A stretch of DNA of 64,000 bases from Agrypnia vestita (GCA_016648135.1 JADDOH010007936.1:93359-157358), one strand, 5' to 3'; counted from the first letter of the stretch, positions 48,531 through 59,799 are shown. Numbers and translations are program-made. Notes: generated from the sequence alone by a model not told the origin.

Positions 48531-50025
48531 ACTATTAAGACCAAAGTTTTCAATTATTTACAGAATAATTTTTTTATTTAAAGTACAAATCTGACTTTTA
48601 ATTACCTTTATTTATGCGCCGACTCAAAAAATTAAGGCAACTCTTGAAACGTGTTTGCTGTTGCCCTTCATTAAATTTATACGGCACCCACTTTGCGAGC
48701 TTCTTTTCATCCTAATTTGATGGAAATGAATCAATATCATTTTTTCACTTACCTACGTCAAGGGCTGTTGTTAATTCTGACGTGGTTTGAAATGAATCCG
48801 CTTCCAATTTTGCTGAGCTTGTTTAGGTCGCAATTTTGGGCATGGACGAATTTGGACAAGTAGAAATTGTAAAGTAACATGTATATCTAATCTATATTTT
48901 CACTTGTAATGAAATTTTCTTGTAATCTATATTTTTACTCGTAATGAAATACATTTGTAGGACTAAGTTGGATTAGGCAAAATGTTGTATTAATAGAGAT
49001 ATTTATTTAATTAAAACTAAGGCAATACAACATTGAGTAATCCGGGCGTAAGCTCTTCTTCATGAAACCCTCTACTTCGAATGCAATCCATTAAGGGATG
49101 TTTGAGATCATGTTGGCTATTTGGACCATGTGTACAGCTAATAGGAAGAGAAATTCAGTTTGGTCAAACCATTGTTCAAAGAATTTAACTCTCCATCTGC
49201 CAGGACCACGTTGTAATTATAGTTTTTTTTAATGTAAATATATTTTTTTTATTTTTTATTATTATTTTTTTAAATTATTTATTTATAAAATTTAATTATA
49301 AAATATATTTTAAAGCGAAATGCAAAAGTCTTTTCAATTTTCAAAGTAAGATATATAAATCATTGTGTCCGAATAAAGAAAATTTATATTGGCAACATAA
49401 TATTTAATATTTTTTGATGTTTTTTTTATAATCATGATCTCGTGTAAAGAATATTCGTTATAAAATAAAGAAAAGTTTCAATTTTGTGTTTATTTCTGGC
49501 GACTCATCTTATATTTTACGACAAAGTAATATCATTTCGTGACTGTTGAGAAAAATAAAAATCACCCGTAGATTACATCAAGTCGGAAAATTTACCGACG
49601 TAATTTTCAATGGGCGCTGCGAGATTGTGACATACTTTCTCGTCCTGCCGCTCTCCCAGCTCCGCCAGATAAGGCTCACGCGCTTTCCGTGGACCGTTTT
49701 CAGATAAGAGGATAAAGAAGGTTTTCGGGCATATGGAAAATACAATATTTTCTATGACCAGCACTTTGGAAGCCTTAGCTAGCTTATTCCTGGGTTGGGG
49801 TAGGCGATGAAAAGAATTGTACCTTTTTGCGGTTCCACTGTGTTATTTTAAAGATTTGTCAGAAAATCCTCCATAAGTCGAGATCCGAAGATTTGCCAAG
49901 CTCAAATCATTCCATTTTCTCAGTGTTTCGCTGTATCGAGAAATTTTGGTTATGTTACTGAAACATATTTATATGATTTAATAATAAATGTATCATGCAT
50001 GTGTTTATAAATAAAGGAACTTAAA
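48531..50025. other. Intergenic DNA, AT-rich with one balanced patch
   Basis: Mostly AT-rich. At 49575-49700 lies a patch of balanced composition (atgggcgctgcgagattgtg, cctgccgctctcccagctcc) open for 63 codons on the minus strand but with no recognisable domain. It could be a regulatory element or old exon. Confidence 0.4.
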
Positions 50026-50210
50026 GATTTTTTTTAAATAGAGATGCGAGCACGGAATAAGTGTCACATCCATATTCTTACTATTTTAAAATTAAGCTAA
50101 TCGCTTGTACTATTAAAATAGGACTAATTTGATGATCTGGAGTGAGATTCGTACCCGCGACCTATGGATCACAAAGCGAAAGTCTTAACCACAAGAAAAA
50201 CAAGCTTCAA
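50026..50210 (-). repeat. tRNA-derived SINE (SINE-B)
   Basis: The minus strand has a tRNA-like head at its right edge (gtggttaagactttcgctttg, then ggtcgcgggtacgaatctcac as B box), the body with aagcgattagctt, and an end at gtgctcgcatctctatttaaa. It is a close relative of 21390-21565. Confidence 0.65.
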
Positions 50211-50382
50211 TATATATTATATTTGTAAGTTATTTAAACACAGTAAATACAAAAAGAATAATTATAATTAAAAATGCGTACTTAAATATACAATATAAGT
50301 TTTGTCAATTTATATTATTGATCAATACTATAAAAATTATAAATAATTTTTTTCATTCTATATTAGATTTATCAAATGATTG

Positions 50383-50418
50383 GACGATCATTTCGGCCGT
50401 TTAGGCCATTATCAACAG
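50383..50418 (-). ncRNA. Hammerhead-like motif (antisense partner)
   Basis: The minus strand reads ctgTTGATAA, stem II GGCC-taaac-GGCC, GAAA, then TGATCGTC. The architecture is that of the motif at 50534 but in opposite orientation. The expected palindromic stem III (CGATCG) has one base changed. Confidence 0.4.
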
Positions 50419-50533
50419 AAAAGTGTGGTGAGTTTATATATATTATATAAAGTCGAATGGTTCGATTATTAATTCGAAAAATTAAACACATACGGAAATA
50501 AAAACAGTCGTTTTTATTTCCATATGTATCAAT

Positions 50534-50574
50534 CTGAGATTGATAATGCCCTCATAAGGCGAAACGCGTCTCAG
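50534..50574 (+). ncRNA. Hammerhead ribozyme-like motif, best preserved
   Basis: Stem I CTGAGA (50534-50539) pairs exactly with TCTCAG (50569-50574). Between them are TTGATAA (core CUGAUGA with changes), stem II GCC/GGC around ctcataa, GAAA exact, the self-complementary ACGCGT and the cleavage triplet GTC. A short palindromic stem III is typical of retroelement hammerheads that work as dimers. Altered bases in the first core box argue for reduced activity. Confidence 0.45.
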
Positions 50575-50579
50575 AAAAT

Positions 50580-52605
50580 TAAAATGGTAGAACTTGTTTT
50601 TATTTCATTTGTTGAAACAATTTTTTTTATTTCCTTATGTGTAATTATGGAGTTTTACAAACTTACCTCTGAATCAATAAATTTGAAAAATTAAACATAG
50701 TACCGTAAAAAAATTGATTAATATTGGAGTGCTGTAAAATGAATACCGTGTGTGAAATTTTATACCTTGAATTATTATTTAATATTTTAATTACCTACAT
50801 AAAAATTGTTGTATTATAAAAATTTGCATTATTAATTAAATTTTAATGAATAGTGAATCTAAAGATAAGCATCCAGTAGAAAGTTTTACGTGAATAAATT
50901 TTAGATTTTAAGATTTTCAAAATGCCTATATATTTTTTAAATCTTTTAATACAAAATGAGATCATAACTGTGTACTATTATCGATTTGTACTTTCATTAT
51001 AAAATAAAATAAACAACACCATAACTCAGAAGCTAATCGAATGGAATCATTTAAATCATAATTTATTGCGATTTTAAAATAATAATATTGCCATAGAGTT
51101 GTTTCAAAGTGGCGTTCTAATATAAATTATTTACCTTACTTTTGAAGTTATAAATTATTGCTCACTTAATTGTCACATTACTTTAATCATTTTTTAACAT
51201 TAGTGTCTATACGCTTTATTTATTATCTAATATATTTAACCATTACTGGTCGTAAACTTCAGCTCAAATACAATTTATTTAATTTATTTTTTGTTATGAT
51301 TTATTTTTACCAGGTTTAATGATAAATTTTCATCTGATACAAAATGAATTTAAAAATCATTAGGTTGTTATTTATATTAAAAATAATTCGTTGCGATAAA
51401 AGTTCTACCCTTAAAAGAAAGTCTATTTTTCAGAAATGTTTCAAGAGAACCCGAGAAACGTCCGTTTATACTCGTTAATATAACGGAAAGGCTTAACGCT
51501 GCCACAGAATAACGGAAATGAAATCACGAAAGCCTACTTCCTGAAAACGCAAATCCTAGATGGCGCTTACTTACGACCTACAACACCTACAAACCAACAC
51601 AATTAGCGTTACATTTATCATTTTAAATACCTTCTCTACACTTTCAAACCATGAAGGGAAGGCCGGGTGTGTTTATGATCTAAAAAATAATTTTAATTAA
51701 AATAAAGTAATCTCTGCTTGGCATTAAAATATATTTGATTGCCTTCCAAAGTAATACACGCGTCCATGAGGGTTTTCAAAATAATAAATGTAGATTTTCT
51801 TCACTTTTCTTCTTTTAATTACCTTTAGTTAAGAAGGTTTGTAGGGTCACAACAGTGAAAGAAAAAATAGAATGCCTTTATTATGGTTGCGCTAAATCAT
51901 TAATGCTTTTTTTTCGATTTACCAACTTTAAAAAAACAATAGTAACTTATCTGGATGAACGTTTGTCAGAAAAAATGAGAGAGATATACAGTTGGAGAGA
52001 GTGAATGGGTATAAATAGGGATGCGCCATATTGACGGGCGCTCTTACAATGAAACAACCACGTCAGTAGCAACTTGTTCGGCTATCTATAAACCATTTTG
52101 ATATAGTCGCGTGAACTCCAATATTACAAGTCAATAAAATATTTTGAAAGCGGAACATCGAATTTATATGGACCCCCGATTAGCTATACGGTTCTCCTCC
52201 TACGTTAAAAGAAGAACACATTACGCAAATCGTACGTTTTTTAAGAAACGAGGTGGAAAGATCATTGTAAAATACATTTTTATGTATAGTAATGTTTTGA
52301 AATATTATATACAAGAATAAATATTTGGGTTTCTTCAAAAATGACATAGATTGAAAGGAAATGTCGATGTATATATTTTCTTAAATCAATTTAAAAATTT
52401 TTCTCAAGTATTTCGACATTGAATTTATCGTTGAGTACACTGCAATGTAATATATTTCTATGTCAAAATATTCCAATTTTTCTATTTTTCTATGTTTAGA
52501 TGCACAAAAAGAAATTTGTTTAACAAACAAGCTGAAAATATTGACGTGATATTTCTGCATTCACAATATACGTGTATGAATTGAAAGAAAAAGTGGCACT
52601 TTTAA
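50580..52605. other. AT-rich intergenic DNA with one balanced patch
   Basis: Mostly AT-rich. A patch at 51430-51610 has balanced composition (caagagaacccgagaaacgtccg, ggaaaggcttaacgctgcc, cctagatggcgcttac) and no open frame of note. A TATA-like gtataaataggg lies at 52009 without a supported transcript. Confidence 0.45.
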
Positions 52606-52611
52606 GTATGA

Positions 52612-53395
52612 TTATCTGGTAAAGAGTCAATTTCACAATTGATAACTGATTTCGAAAGGTTATTTTGTATGTTTTAGTAGAAATTTATCAAAAGAATATT
52701 AATTTTTATATTCCTCTGGCTTTCAAATCGATTACAAAAACTTTAAATTAAATTAAAGATATAGCTGCCCGGTGGACCTAGCAGCATGCCTGAGTTATGT
52801 AATAATATTTATGATAGGAATATAACGAGATATTTAATTTGTATAGAATTTTTTTTCAAACATACCTACCTAGGTTTCCGTAGCTTTAGTATACTCAGTG
52901 CTTGCCCATTCTATTTAGAGAATGCTACATACGACTGAAGAGGGGCATGAGGGAATAAATACTAGGCAAAGAGTAAATGCAGAAAGAAATGGTTATCTGC
53001 CTAAGAATCTCAAATTGACAATTACTTTTAAAAGCATATTCTTGTGTTTTAGAAGCCAAAAATCAAAAGAATATTAATTTATAGGTTTTTGTAACTTTTA
53101 TCCTAATTTTACGTAAAGTTGCCTACTAGGCCTAGCAGCAAGCAATTGGCGAGAACCAATTACAGAAGCCAACGGACACTATTCTCCGCGAATCAGTCAC
53201 TGTTGTCTGCGAACTGGCCACTGGTGCGAGAGCCAATTCCAGATATTATCGGCCGCGAAGCAGCTAGTATTATAGGCATTGTAGCTAATAGTCAATAACC
53301 AATTGCAGACACCAAAGGCCGCGCGGCGGCCAGCACAGCTGCCTGCATGGCCTTGCAGCAAGCAAGCATTTCTTAACTGCTGGTAAAACATTTAT
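52612..53395. repeat. Direct duplication and diverged short tandem units
   Basis: Two related blocks, 52612-52795 and 52993-53140, share caattgataactg/caattac, tcaaaagaatattaattt, and a cta(g)cagca end. After the second block come three diverged units starting gagaaccaattacag (53150), gagagccaattccag (53227) and aataaccaattgcag (53294), GC-rich and ending in gcggccagcacagctgcctgc. The minus-strand 64-codon frame there is a by-product. Confidence 0.5.
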
Positions 53396-53590
53396 TTTTT
53401 AAAATAAATCTCTTGTTTTTAATTCTTAAATAGATTGGTATGATTTTATAGTTCTGTTAACTTCAATATTAGCTCTTTTACGTTTATTTGATTAAATTTA
53501 GCTTACAATCTAATTAAAACGATTCTTACTTTTAAATAAGATCTCATCACTCTGTTATAACATAAAATAAATATAATTTAATGTTATTAA

Positions 53591-54059
53591 TCTATACTAA
53601 TATTATAAGGAGGAAAAATTTGATTGTGTGTTTGAATTGAATAGGCTCCGAAACTACTGGACCGATTTGAAAAATTCTTTCACATTCAGAATCCTACATT
53701 ATCCCTAATGAACATAGGTTATAGAATATTTTCAAAAATGTTAGGGATCCGTATGAAAACTTCGATAATGTAACCCAACGTGTGAAAAAATTACGAAAAA
53801 AAAACCTTACATTGCGTACGCTGCGGAAATTATTGCCAATAAAGCAAAGTAATGTAGTACAGTTTTATAGAGGACATTAATATCTACAAAAAAGTCTGCA
53901 ATACCATATATCTAAGTATTACAGGTATGTTACAATAACTTATGTTTACATTAGATGGAAACATTATTTTTTTAGAGAACAGCGGACCCTTTGTTTTCCC
54001 TCACAAACTTATTTTTTACTTAATCCTTAACCCATGCAACGCTGGGTACGACCAGCTAG
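53591..54059 (+). mobile_element. Short non-autonomous Helitron
   Basis: The 469 bp element begins TCTATACTAATATTATAAGG after an A (53590) and ends gaccagCTAG before a T (54060), an exact A^T Helitron junction. Near the 3' end ACCCA-tgcaacgc-TGGGT (54031-54048) forms the expected hairpin a few bases from CTAG. The interior includes tttgttttccctcacaaac, shared with the Helitron ending at 28142. There is no Rep/helicase coding. Confidence 0.85.
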
Positions 54060-55113
54060 TCTTTAATATATTTAAACACTGATATAGTATTTGTTAATGC
54101 CGACATGTTCCGGAACGATCGAATACAGTGAATACTTCAAAAATTTAAAACAATTTTACTAGATACACCAAATCGATGACAGCCGAATTTTAGATATTCA
54201 AATAAATTAAATTATAAAAGGCATAAAACATATTCAAATAACATAAATTAAAAAAAACTGATAGCTTTTTGAGACCCAAGGCAAAATGATATTGATCAAT
54301 ACCTCTGTCAGTTGTGCTATAAGTATTTTTATAAAGGATAAAAAAACGTGTTTTTACATTCATAAAAGTTTTATGCTCTTTTATAAAAGTATGTAAACCT
54401 TCTAAAGTGATATCTAGAATATTATGTGTTGTATATGCATATTTTATAAATTATTGATTTTTATGCATGTTATGTAATCTATTAATATTTTAAATAAATA
54501 ATCGGGGCTAGTGATACTTTGAGTTCAAAAGTTTTCCATAGTTATTTTCAATTGAAATCTTAGTATACTGCTCACTTTTATTGAATATATGACTACATTG
54601 TACAAAAAAGCATTCAAATCCTATATCAGCTAGAGACACATGAAAAAAATAATAACTGCGCCATAAGAAGATTTAAAGGACATTTAAGGCATTTTTCATC
54701 CGCACATCATGAGATTAAGTATGCAATAAAAATATTATCCCAACATTTTTCACATCCCGAGCATTTCGGTTGAAAGTTGAGACGTTCTAAACCAAAATGA
54801 TTTATATTAAATATACAAGAATTTTTTAAATAAAAACTTTATCCCATCGTAAACGGATGTTTCACCGCTGAAAAATGATGTTAAAAATATGCTTTTGGGT
54901 TAGCTGACCACATTTATGGCTGGAATAATATTTTATATGTTTTTCACACTATTTAAATATACAATACAGCGAGAGAGAAAAAGGTTAAATATATAGGGAA
55001 AAATCATTTGGTAATCAAATTTGATGTAAAATTCAGTAGTTTTTGTTTTCCAAAGCAAGAAGAGTTCGAAAAAATTTTTTTAGACAAATACGGGTATGTC
55101 ATTTTAATGCTAT
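54060..55113. other. AT-rich intergenic DNA
   Basis: Nothing recognisable apart from chance frames. Confidence 0.6.
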
Positions 55114-55683
55114 TGTCACATACCGTGGCTGCGGGAGGAATTAATGAAAACGCTAGAAATTAATAAGCGATTTATTAATTACTGATACACTAATTATTTC
55201 ATGTAAAATGTAATTTAACACTTTTGAATTTAACGCTATTCAAATATTACACTACTTCATAATTTATTCGTAAATAGACACTTTATTATCGCTTTAACAC
55301 TTTATTTAATGTTCACTAGATCATTCCATCCAGTTTTCGCACTATTATTCGATTCCGTTTATTTCGCTACGTAAGAACTTGCTAGATTATTCACCAGAGT
55401 TATTGCATGGTTGGCCGCCCTGGCCTCCGCAGCCCGCGGCTGCTTTTACTTCTGTTATCGTCTGTCAGACGCGATAAACAACAACAACAACAACCTCTCG
55501 CGCAGCCTGGCCCGTATTTATATCCGTATATCGAGGTATATTCTACTTTCCGGCTTTTTTGTGTATTTAGAATACGATTTTCGTGGCTTTAAGATTCTTG
55601 TAGATGTTTCTCGAACGTTTGAGATGCCTCCCAAAAGCCTTAGATTACGCTGAGCTTCTTGTGTCTTCGCTAGTTTTGTGACA
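55114..55683 (+). mobile_element. Solo LTR (family TGTCAC/GTGACA)
   Basis: The 570 bp block starts TGTCACATACCGTGGCTGCG and ends GTTTTGTGACA. It matches the minus-strand LTR at 37521-38049 at both ends and contains a TATA-like gtatttatatcc at about 55514. A GC-rich section at 55405-55455 and an AAC repeat at 55480-55495 are internal. Flanking bases ctat and tctt do not match, so the target duplication is lost or the ends are slightly off. The overlapping frames here are not genes. Confidence 0.6.
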
Positions 55684-55729
55684 TCTTCATAGTACAGGAG
55701 TACGTGAACTTTTGGTAGTATCATATATA

Positions 55730-55985
55730 ATAAAAGCAACCCAGAGGGTATGAAATTGGCTTCTCAAATGGGAGATTTCGGGTTTGATTCCCAGTGAGAT
55801 CACAACACAAATTGAAAATTTTCTCAAGCCTGATTGTTTTCAGTGTTGTGTATTTCGCTACAGTACCTGATGGTCTATTGTATGTAAATGAATTGTTAGT
55901 CAAGGGATTAAGATGCAAGCCTTGTGATCCAGCAGTTGGGAGTTCAAGCCTCATTACAAACCACAACATTTTAAATTTTTTTCTT
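55730..55985 (+). repeat. Two tRNA-like modules (SINE-C)
   Basis: At 55736-55797, ccagagggtatgaaattgg (A-box-like) is followed by gggtttgattccc (B-box-like). At 55890-55962, gttagtcaagggattaag and gggagttcaagcctc are the second pair. Stems are imperfect, so tRNA-derived SINE fragments are more likely than tRNA genes. Confidence 0.45.
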
Positions 55986-56412
55986 TTAAATTGAAAATCG
56001 TTATATACACATAATATTTAACAAAATCATGACAAAAATTACAGAATAACATTTAAATCAAACAAATTATGTTACGTGAGAGTAGATAAACACAAGTTTA
56101 TGTGTGTGGGTGTGACAGTGTGGGTTACGTTTGTGTGTTTAAAAGTTAGTGTGTGTGTATGCTGTGTAAGCACGTTAGGTTTCTTAGATATTTCTTATGG
56201 CTTTTAAGTAAGCACTGTAGGTTTTGTGAAATTTATCGACACTTGAGAACCTTTTGTTGTAGTCTGACAAAATTCTATTGACGACACCTTTGTTCCCGCA
56301 TTGAGTAGAGATACGATATTTATTTTTCTTATTTTCAAGCAGCACCATCGACTCGAACGTTTATAAACGCAGTCACGAAAGAGCGCATTTCTGTTACCTC
56401 TTGCCTACCCTA

Positions 56413-56924
56413 TCTAATCAATATATTTATATAAAAAGAACCGTGTTTCCCTATCCACCAAGTTTTCTCCACAACCAGCCACAACCACCCACCGGTCGTT
56501 ATAGCGGTGGTTAGCCCTCGGTGTCACATCAAAAATATGCGAGTTTGGTGGGGGTGGCTGAGCGTGTGTGGGAGTGGGTGCGAAAATGTGCTTTCTGGCA
56601 CATTGTTTTGTTATGGGAAAGCCGCAAATGCTTCAGATTGTTAAAAAAAAGGCGCGCTGACTGTGTCGGTGAATCTAGAACGTTCCGGAAAAACCTGCTC
56701 CAGAAAGTTCTGGAAGGAGAAGGTTCTATAAAGTTCCCGAAAGTTCTATAAGGTTCTAAACTGAATGGCGGAATGTGTCGGTGTGTCTAGGAGGTTCCTG
56801 TACATTCGATAAATTTCTTGAAAGTTCTGGAAGGAAAATGTTCTTGAAGGTTCGCGAAAGTTCTATGACGATCCAAACAGTGCACTAAAAATCTACGCGT
56901 GCGAAGCCGCGCGGGCACAGCTAG
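56413..56924 (+). mobile_element. Non-autonomous Helitron carrying a heat-shock-element array
   Basis: The proposed 512 bp element begins TCTAATCAATATATTTATAT after A (56412) and ends gcgcgggcacagCTAG before T (56925), again an exact A^T junction. A GC-rich hairpin region gcgtgcgaagccgcgcgggc stands just before the end, which is typical. The central third is filled with GAA/TTC pentamer arrays (separate entry). A 76-codon frame at 56521-56751 overlaps the array and is not considered a gene. The 3' end is secure; the 5' end is proposed from the TC start and junction. Confidence 0.7.
56678..56863. promoter_or_regulatory. Array of heat-shock elements (HSF sites)
   Basis: Heat-shock factor binds inverted nGAAn/nTTCn pentamers in phase, three or more making a strong site. 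Perfectly phased runs are seen at 56678-56690 (GAA-TTC-GAA), 56703-56715 (GAA-TTC-GAA), 56719-56726 (GAA-TTC), 56734-56746 (TTC-GAA-TTC), 56815-56832 (four units) and 56841-56863 (five units). That is twenty phased units within 186 bases. Inducibility is inferred, not shown. Confidence 0.75.
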
Positions 56925-57424
56925 TCTAATATAAATATTAGATTGGTCGTATGTTTAGTATTGTAGTCAACGAAAAAATTATATACAAAATTTATTGCTT
57001 TTCAATAGGCAAGTGAATATCTCTGCACATATAATATTATCCATTGAAAACTCCCTTATAGGTAAGGCTGTTCGAAGCGCGGAGTTATATAATATTTTCT
57101 ACATTCATGCTCCCAACACATTAATGTTGCTAACATCACAAGTTTCCCGGCGTAAATCTTAAAATGATGAAGGCCATACTCCCGAAATATTCGTAATCAC
57201 ATTACGTTTCCACATTATTACGTCAGGATTCTACGCTGATAAATTGTTCCAAAGTTTGTTCCGAGGCATTGAAACTTAACATTTTCAACACAACAACGTA
57301 GAACTGTTTCTTAAATTAAAAATATATTTATAGTTATAACTTTAGAATTAATGACGAATATAAACTAAATAACGTTATTAATGAAAACATAAGCCTCAAT
57401 TTCAGAACAAAGTCCTGAGAATTT

Positions 57425-57480
57425 TAAACAAATTTGTTCATCAATTAGAAATGACATGGATACAGAAAAATCAAATCAAC
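57425..57480 (+). repeat. SINE-A arm fragment
   Basis: The text catcaattagaaatgacatggatacagaaaaatcaaatcaac matches the arm of the composite repeats at 5165 and 25728 with small changes. The region 56925-57424 before it shows nothing recognisable. Confidence 0.45.
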
Positions 57481-57789
57481 TTTACATTTTTGCTCCCTTT
57501 CTTTTAACTCGTAGCGTCTGCTTATCGGCTTGTTTGCTTGTCTGTCGAAAAAACTTTGGATCGATTTTAAACCCTTTTCCCGTGATCCAATCGAGCTGGA
57601 ACTTTGCAGGCAGACTCGTGTCGACGATAGAAATGATCCAACATATTTTTGTTTAATTTTTTTTAATAATTACAGTATAATTTTGGATTTTTCAAAATTT
57701 TAATGATTTATATATTGTTTAATTTTCGGGCCCGATGCGCACAGTTTCAATGAGAAAGGGAGTATAATAAAAACTTGTTTTTTTTGGGG

Positions 57790-57860
57790 TTAGTTTTTTA
57801 ACTGTTACAGAGATTCGAATTAATGGACCCCCACTCTCTCCAGAAACCATAAAAGGTTTA
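57790..57860 (-). repeat. SINE-A tRNA-like fragment, interrupted
   Basis: The text agattcgaattaatggaccc and cactctctccagaaacc matches the minus-strand tRNA-like module at 5915-5985. The match breaks off at about 57850, just where the gypsy-associated sequence may start, suggesting the SINE was interrupted by that insertion. Confidence 0.4.
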
Positions 57861-58190
57861 TTGTGTAATGCTTCCTTTTAGACAAAAAAGGAAGTATTAC
57901 TATTCTGTCGTAACAAAATAAATTTAAAATAAGTAAATATTACATATTCCGTCCTAACCAAATAATACGCGAAATCGCACACGTCGAGCGAGGCGGCCGG
58001 AGCCAGCGCGCGTAGGTTACACACACAGGCTTACGAGTCACACACACTATGATAGTATCCCTGTCCACTGCCGTCGCGGGGCCTCCGGGCAGGAGACGCA
58101 AGGCGTGCCGTGCGGGCCGCGCTGCCATACTCTTGGAGCAACTGTACCGGCGCGCAACCCCCCCCCGCACCCTCTTCCGCTCCGCGCTAA

Positions 58191-58240
58191 TATAGGATAA
58201 CTCCGCGCCCGGCAAGCCAGTCTGGACCAGTCAGTCTTCG
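58191..58240 (+). promoter_or_regulatory. Candidate core promoter (TATA plus initiator)
   Basis: TATAGGATA at 58191 is followed by ccAGTCT at 58217 (about 28 bp on) and TCAGTC at 58231, both close to the arthropod initiator TCAGTY. The promoter lies at the edge of a CpG-rich block (57960-58320). It could be the promoter of the gypsy LTR or of an unrelated gene; the sequence cannot decide. Confidence 0.35.
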
Positions 58241-58383
58241 AGTCACCATCCGGGAACCGAGCTCTGCGGTGCGTTAGCTACGCCGTCCGCCCTAAGCAAA
58301 TTACGGCCGCCATTTGTATAAAAGTTACGGTGCCGGAATTGTTCGTTGTAAATTTTCAAATGTGAGCCAATAACATACCTCTC

Positions 58384-58580
58384 GCCGTGTTACAAAGCTA
58401 AACAGTGTGTTCAAACGATTTAATAATATACTTCCCGCCGTGTTACAAAGCTAAACAGTGTGTTCAAACGATTTAATAATATACTTTCCGCCGTGTTACA
58501 AAGCTAAACAGTGTGTTCAAACGATTTAATAATATACTTCCCGCCGGGTTATAAAGTTAAACAGTGTGTTCAACTAGTTT
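58384..58580. repeat. 53 bp tandem repeat, about 3.7 units
   Basis: The word gccgtgttacaaagctaaac starts at 58384, 58437 and 58490, and a decayed form (gccgggttataaag) at 58543. Three exact periods of 53 bp with almost identical units indicate recent expansion. The array sits between the candidate promoter and the gypsy coding region, so it may be transcribed as leader or U5-like sequence. Confidence 0.85.
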
Positions 58581-59788
58581 AAACGCATATAGTAACTAGT
58601 TCGTCGTGTGAGACAATGTCGGTCTCACAATAAATACATTATAATAATCGTTCTCTATGTTTTTATAAACAACCAGGGTGAAGTAAACCAAAGTTAAAAA
58701 AAAAGGGTTCCTCGCAAGCGCCTTGAGCCCCCTTTGCAAAAAATATAATACATTACTATTGGCGTCCTGAACATTCCCCGCCAACAAGGGGTATAATAAA
58801 AACAATCGTTTTCGTCCCCTATTAAACAACGCCTGTTCTTTTAAGTTTTAATAAAAATACCGTGCTTTGGACTTCATAAGATTCAACCGTCATTGGCGTC
58901 TTCTTGTTTAAAAATCACCATAAACTTCGGGCGCCCGGTTCGGGCATTCCGATCGATCAGCTGACGGAGGACAACCGTCCGCCGACTCCTACAGCTGGTC
59001 AGGGCTGGCACCCTTACTAAAGGTGGTCGATCCACTCCATACTCAGAAGAAAAACTACAGGTTTCAAGTGTTTGATTATACCTATACATAATTTACAGCA
59101 GCCAATTATGGCCAATCTATAACATTCGCAAACTATTTACAAAAAGTTACCAAAGGGATAACCAAGTGACATTAATCGAACTCAAGTGATGTAACTTTTA
59201 AAATAGGAAACACAAAGTCTGTTCCAATCCCTGTTCCTACTTACTCTTATATCCCATGAGCCTCTACTGGGCCGACCTCTGGAAGCTTAACTATATGTAA
59301 ATTAATATTCTGTATTGGACCCGACTGTGATTAAATTCCGTTATAAAGGAGTATCCATTTTGACTTTAGTGGCCACCAGGGTCATACTTGATAATTCGGC
59401 GCTGTGTTTTTCCTAAACCTTTTTACTATTGTATGTCATTGTCCCGTATGAAACCATGTTTATAAACTGTATAGTATACTGTAAAATTTGTGCCTTTTGA
59501 ACTATTCTCTGTGTACTGAACTGACTGGATAACATCTTTGTAATTAAACCTCATGTAAAAACCATACAGGCCCTGTTCTTTTTATTTTGCTTTCTCCATA
59601 CAATTCCCCAACCAATCTGAAAGAAAGTAACGGGAATGGACCACAACCATTGAGGCTTAGAATCCTGGTAAGATAACCCTGAACGTGGTTGGTCAGTTAG
59701 ATCGTGTAGAAGAAATTCTACATATGAGAGAGCAAGTACGTTCTCGGCAACCGCGTTCAGGGGTTTATTGAAAAATTGAACATTTCAC

Positions 59789-59799
59789 TGGCGCCCAAC
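59789..59799 (+). other. Primer-binding site (tRNA-Lys)
   Basis: TGGCGCCCAAC is complementary to the 3' end (with CCA) of insect tRNA-Lys(CTT). This 11-base primer site is used by several insect gypsy-group elements. It lies one or a few bases after the expected LTR end and about 400 bases before gag. Confidence 0.7.

Noticed and set aside
52009..52060. TATA-like promoter gtataaataggg
   Set aside because: No initiator, no following exon and no gene within reach; TATA-like words are common in this composition. The same applies to the one near 31672.
57940..58215. 91-codon minus frame in the CpG-rich block
   Set aside because: Arg/Ala/Pro-rich peptide typical of GC-rich non-coding DNA; the block looks like a promoter or LTR.
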